Source: Candidatus Hydrogenedens sp. (GTDB lineage: Bacteria > Hydrogenedentota > Hydrogenedentia > Hydrogenedentales > Hydrogenedentaceae). From it: a DNA stretch of 10,000 nt. The translations under genes and the position numbers were made by a program. Within the stretch, counting starts at the first letter, position 1. Every line of letters starts with the position of its first letter. The stretch covers positions 1 through 10,000 of the forward strand of contig JAIWNQ010000007.1 of NCBI GenBank assembly GCA_020216745.1, in the 5' to 3' direction. Below are positions 7,112 through 10,000 of this stretch, one piece after another. The notes below the pieces were generated by a model. It was not told the origin of the DNA and made no database searches. It saw only the letters and a list, made by a program, of their open reading frames with translations.

Positions 7112-9148
7112 TTATTTCGGGGTAGGAACTTCTTCTGGTGTTTCAAAGGTAACCTCTTTCTGTGTAGGTTTCCTTATAGGTTGAAAATCACATTTTTCAC
7201 TGTCACAGTAAAGGTCTTGTTGTTCCGTCGTCATAATTTGGTGGAATTGAATAGGTTTAAGGCGAGAGACAGCCTTTTCATAAATTTCTTTTGTAATTTC
7301 CTGATAAGGAGCCTGTGGATAATTATGTTCCTCAAGAGGGAGGAAGCTTATGGACTTTAATCGAGTTTCATAGAGTTCGAGGATGTAAGGAATGTCTTTT
7401 GCCTCTTCTGGTTTGAAGGTAATAGTTGCACTTACTTGATTATCAGCCCAGTAATATTGCATTTGTGCTACATTCTCGACCTGTTCCCAAATAGAGACAT
7501 CACGTTTGGACCGTGAAAAATGGGGTTGGTGCACAGGAAAATATACTACTAAGGTGTTATCCCCATAAACAGATTCTTCTATTCGATACCCCGCTTTGCG
7601 AAGTGGTTCGACCAGGGGACTGGTTTTATCAATACGAATAGTGCGATAGTAATATTCAGCATGAGGATAATGGATACCAGGTGTAACCCCAGGAAGTAGA
7701 GATACGGTTCCGCTGGGTTTTACACTGGTTTTCTTTATACTCTCAGGAATACATAGCCAGCGAGAATATATTCTATCAAGTTCACAAATATATTTGTAAC
7801 CACTATCACACCAGCGGAAATGTTCACGTCTACCATGTCTATCAAAATTCTCAACAATACCAGATTGAGATAAACCTATCCGACGGTTTCGAAGCATAAT
7901 AGCATTGGTGCGTTCGTTATGAGTAGGGATTAGGGTTACAGTTTTGGCGTAGAGGTATGCATATTTCAATGTCCTACGGTACTCTTCAAATGAGGCGTGA
8001 CGTGATGGAAAGGTTTCTACAAGATTGCAAATTTCAAATGATTCAAGGCTTTGCTCAGCACACGGATTTGTTCCTGCCACATTTTCATCGATCCAGTTAG
8101 TACCATCTTTCAGCCTTCCATAAGCACGTGCATTTTCAAGCCAGAAATACCCTGGTTCACCATTAATTGATGTTTGTTTTCCTGTCTTATGGTAATTCAT
8201 TCCTTCATGAGCAATGACACTATTATTGGATGCCCATCGCCATGCCATAAGACGGTCTTCGTGCAATTTAGGGTCTTTTAAGGTTAGATACTCATCATCA
8301 TCTGGGAAACCCAATACCAATTCGGCAGTACGACGGACTCCACCAGAAACGACACATTTACCAATAATATTCATTAGGTCTGTTATATCTGTTGAAGATA
8401 TACGTTGTCCGATACGTGGTTGAAGAACAATATCAATATTCTGCACACATTCAATTAACGGACCCGGACCGGGTGCAATCCCGCCAAAGGTACGAATTGG
8501 CGAGCCCATTGGACGAATCTGGGAATAATCAATTTTGGAAGGTCTTAACCCTTTTCCTACATACGAATTCAATATTACGCGGATTAAATCGACCCAACCT
8601 TCTTTCGAATCATCTACAACGTGAATATACTCACCTACCTTCGGTTTCTGAATCACTACTTTATTAGCACCTTTTGTATCAAAAGCGACACCAACCCCTA
8701 ACATTGACATATCCATTAGGAAACAGAACGGTTCGGCAAAATCCATCTCTATATCTTCTGTTGAGACAAAGGCACAATTATTAAGAGCAGCGGAACCACG
8801 AATGTAGATATAATCTGTGCCCATCATCCATAGTCCACGGCCTGGAGGTAGAAATTTAAATTCCCACATTAATCGAAACATTTCTTGAGCAGAACGCTGT
8901 GCCTTGTCAGGCTTCCATGGAAGTTTTAAGTTAAGACAATGGTTCCATTGGATGGTATAGCACCCCTCAACAACACGGCGAATCGTTTCCCAGAATTCTT
9001 CGGTTCGACCACCACTTTCAGGAACAACACGTGCATAGGTTCTTTTATAAGTGATATACCCCAAAGGACCCCAATCTGGTTGCTTATCCTTGTATTGGTT
9101 GATAAAATCCTCATCTAATTTGAATCTCTCACGAATCGGAAACAGCAT
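7112..9148 (-). CDS. Adenosylcobalamin-dependent class II ribonucleoside-triphosphate reductase (monomeric RTPR type)
   Basis: A 678-aa cytoplasmic enzyme that reduces ribonucleoside triphosphates to dNTPs, using adenosylcobalamin to generate a thiyl radical; it needs no oxygen. Motifs fit the Lactobacillus leichmannii-type RTPR: ALNNCAF (C125, equivalent to C119), NPCAEQSLESFEICN with C363, E365 and C374 (equivalent to C408, E410 and C419, with the same 11-residue spacing), and the phosphate-binding KPSGTVSLLPG (477-487). A C-terminal C648-X4-C653 pair matches the C731/C736 re-reduction pair. By analogy C125 and C374 reduce the substrate and C363 carries the radical. There is no N-terminal ATP-cone and no intein. 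After the C-terminal pair there is a Pro/Glu/Lys-rich tail of 25 residues, longer than the three residues in the Lactobacillus enzyme. The start has AAGGAG at 9155-9160, 6 nt before the ATG. It follows thyX by 72 bp and is probably in the same operon. Confidence 0.94.
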   Translation of the reverse strand: MLFPIRERFKLDEDFINQYKDKQPDWGPLGYITYKRTYARVVPESGGRTEEFWETIRRVVEGCYTIQWNHCLNLKLPWKPDKAQRSAQEMFRLMWEFKFLPPGRGLWMMGTDYIYIRGSAALNNCAFVSTEDIEMDFAEPFCFLMDMSMLGVGVAFDTKGANKVVIQKPKVGEYIHVVDDSKEGWVDLIRVILNSYVGKGLRPSKIDYSQIRPMGSPIRTFGGIAPGPGPLIECVQNIDIVLQPRIGQRISSTDITDLMNIIGKCVVSGGVRRTAELVLGFPDDDEYLTLKDPKLHEDRLMAWRWASNNSVIAHEGMNYHKTGKQTSINGEPGYFWLENARAYGRLKDGTNWIDENVAGTNPCAEQSLESFEICNLVETFPSRHASFEEYRRTLKYAYLYAKTVTLIPTHNERTNAIMLRNRRIGLSQSGIVENFDRHGRREHFRWCDSGYKYICELDRIYSRWLCIPESIKKTSVKPSGTVSLLPGVTPGIHYPHAEYYYRTIRIDKTSPLVEPLRKAGYRIEESVYGDNTLVVYFPVHQPHFSRSKRDVSIWEQVENVAQMQYYWADNQVSATITFKPEEAKDIPYILELYETRLKSISFLPLEEHNYPQAPYQEITKEIYEKAVSRLKPIQFHQIMTTEQQDLYCDSEKCDFQPIRKPTQKEVTFETPEEVPTPK

Positions 9149-9220
9149 GAGTTTCTCCTTCTTGTTTTTTAATTTATATTTTTAATTAAATTTAATTTCA
9201 AAATATACGATATTAAAGTA
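9149..9220. other. Short AT-rich spacer between thyX and the reductase
   Basis: This 72-bp gap is almost wholly A and T apart from the AAGGAG ribosome binding site, and contains the palindrome TTAAATTTAA. It is too short for a cobalamin riboswitch. I see no terminator hairpin, so readthrough from thyX is the simplest model, although such AT-rich DNA could also serve as a weak internal promoter. Confidence 0.4.
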
Positions 9221-10000
9221 TTAAACTTTTTTATGTTTTGTTTTAACCCACGGGATGTTATTTACCATCTCAACCTCATAATCCAAAAATATATTTGGGT
9301 AACGGTCCTTGACAGTAGAAAAAACAAGACTAAATAGAAGTCTTATTTCTTCTTCAGCACCTGGGTCAGTTCGTTGTTCAATAACATGTCTCAAGGTGCG
9401 TAAATTACACGACCAACCGATAGTTGTTGCGACACCCATCGGTGCAATACGACGGAGTCCCGAGGTTATCTGCTTTTTTAATTCAAATGGATGTTTATCT
9501 AATTCAAACAGGTCTGATAACTCCTTCTGAAGTCGTTCCATTTCCTCTACTGTGCGGACAAAAATTTCCATGCCTTTCTCATTCTCTCTTATATGTGTTG
9601 GAATATACATTGAAAGTGCTTCAAGACGAACGAATCTTAGTGACTCCTGAGAAATAGCTGTGCCAGCACGGTGACGAACCAATTCATGGGTAACAACACG
9701 GCTCACATCAGCAAAAATGAAATTTAAATACGCATGCTCCAAAACGCTACCATGCCCCACTTCGATAATATGCTGGATATACGGTTTATTACCTTGACGA
9801 ACCTTGGTAACATTCGGATTTAATCCTGGCTCAAAAGAACGATAGCAAAGTCGACCCATGACTTCCACTATCTTTTCGCTATCACTGGGAGCATCAGTAT
9901 TCCAATCAGAGACACCAAGATAGTCAAGATATGCCTTTAATCCTTCATTATTAATTTTTGTTTCGCCTACAAGAAAAACTTTTGGTTCGACAGATTTCAT
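9221..10000 (-). CDS. thyX: Flavin-dependent thymidylate synthase ThyX
   Basis: A 259-aa cytoplasmic enzyme that makes dTMP from dUMP using FAD, NADPH and methylene-tetrahydrofolate; it replaces ThyA in organisms that lack it. Family motifs are GHGSVLEHA (82-90), THELVRHRAGTAISQES (104-120) and the C-terminal block CNLRTLRHVIEQR to EEEIR (198-220). The signature is a variant: RHR (109-111) is followed by eight residues before the aligned serine (S120, in SLRFV), where the textbook motif is RHRX7S. The length is in the normal range (about 220-270 aa). The ATG occupies the last three bases of the window, so its ribosome binding site and promoter cannot be seen and a more upstream start is possible, although MKSVEPKVFLVG is a plausible N-terminus. 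It lies 72 bp upstream of the ribonucleotide reductase, which fits a DNA-precursor operon. Confidence 0.94.
   Translation of the reverse strand: MKSVEPKVFLVGETKINNEGLKAYLDYLGVSDWNTDAPSDSEKIVEVMGRLCYRSFEPGLNPNVTKVRQGNKPYIQHIIEVGHGSVLEHAYLNFIFADVSRVVTHELVRHRAGTAISQESLRFVRLEALSMYIPTHIRENEKGMEIFVRTVEEMERLQKELSDLFELDKHPFELKKQITSGLRRIAPMGVATTIGWSCNLRTLRHVIEQRTDPGAEEEIRLLFSLVFSTVKDRYPNIFLDYEVEMVNNIPWVKTKHKKV

Noticed and set aside
7071..7116. Possible terminator after the reductase (ATAAC/GTTAT stem, then TAATTTTT)
   Set aside because: The stem is only 5 bp, mostly A-T, with a 12-nt loop, and begins in the stop codon; too weak to call.
9149..9220. Cobalamin riboswitch controlling the B12-dependent reductase
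   Set aside because: The gap is only 72 bp and nearly pure A/T; no B12-box-like or GC-rich structured element fits.
1..10000. Mobile elements, CRISPR arrays, tRNA or rRNA genes, phage or defence genes
   Set aside because: I scanned for terminal inverted repeats with transposase frames, spaced direct repeats, and conserved RNA gene motifs, and found none.

Overview
The window looks like chromosomal DNA from an AT-rich, free-living bacterium. The gene types are an adenosylcobalamin-dependent RTPR, ThyX in place of ThyA, a fused radical SAM/DUF2344 protein, a Tat-exported ceramidase-superfamily protein, a secreted sialidase-like propeller and GlgX. From memory, this mix suits an uncultivated lineage near Planctomycetes/Verrucomicrobia or Hydrogenedentota. 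That placement is a low-confidence inference, because no rRNA or other marker gene is present. Shine-Dalgarno sequences of the AGGAG/AAGGA type precede four genes, and -10 elements resemble TATAAT, so expression signals look like ordinary sigma70-type bacterial ones.

All six genes lie on the minus strand, so transcription runs from right to left. Positions 10000-9221 hold thyX and 9148-7112 hold a class II ribonucleotide reductase. These two form a DNA-precursor pair (dTMP and dNTP synthesis) 72 bp apart and may share a transcript. A 129-bp gap (6983-7111) follows; it contains a candidate -10 element and a GC-richer degenerate 9-bp repeat. Then come a secreted sialidase-like protein (6982-5708) and a fused B12-binding-type radical SAM/DUF2344 protein (5708-3093), which share one base in a TAATG junction and are probably translationally coupled. 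After a 183-bp AT-rich gap with a candidate extended -10 promoter comes a Tat-signal neutral-ceramidase-family protein (2909-1542). A 329-bp non-coding region (1213-1541) carries the best promoter in the window and a leader of about 200 nt, and is followed by the 5' two thirds of glgX (1212 to beyond position 1).

Functionally this is several short transcription units rather than one pathway: DNA precursor synthesis, a secreted glycan-related or unknown propeller paired with a radical SAM protein, an exported metal-dependent amidase-like protein, and glycogen breakdown. I see no mobile element, CRISPR array, tRNA, rRNA or phage gene. I found no clear undescribed system. The most unusual points are the one-residue-longer ThyX signature (RHRX8S), the overlap of a secreted propeller with a fused radical SAM protein, the ceramidase-family protein that keeps its zinc ligands but appears to lack the catalytic serine, and the small 9-bp repeat.
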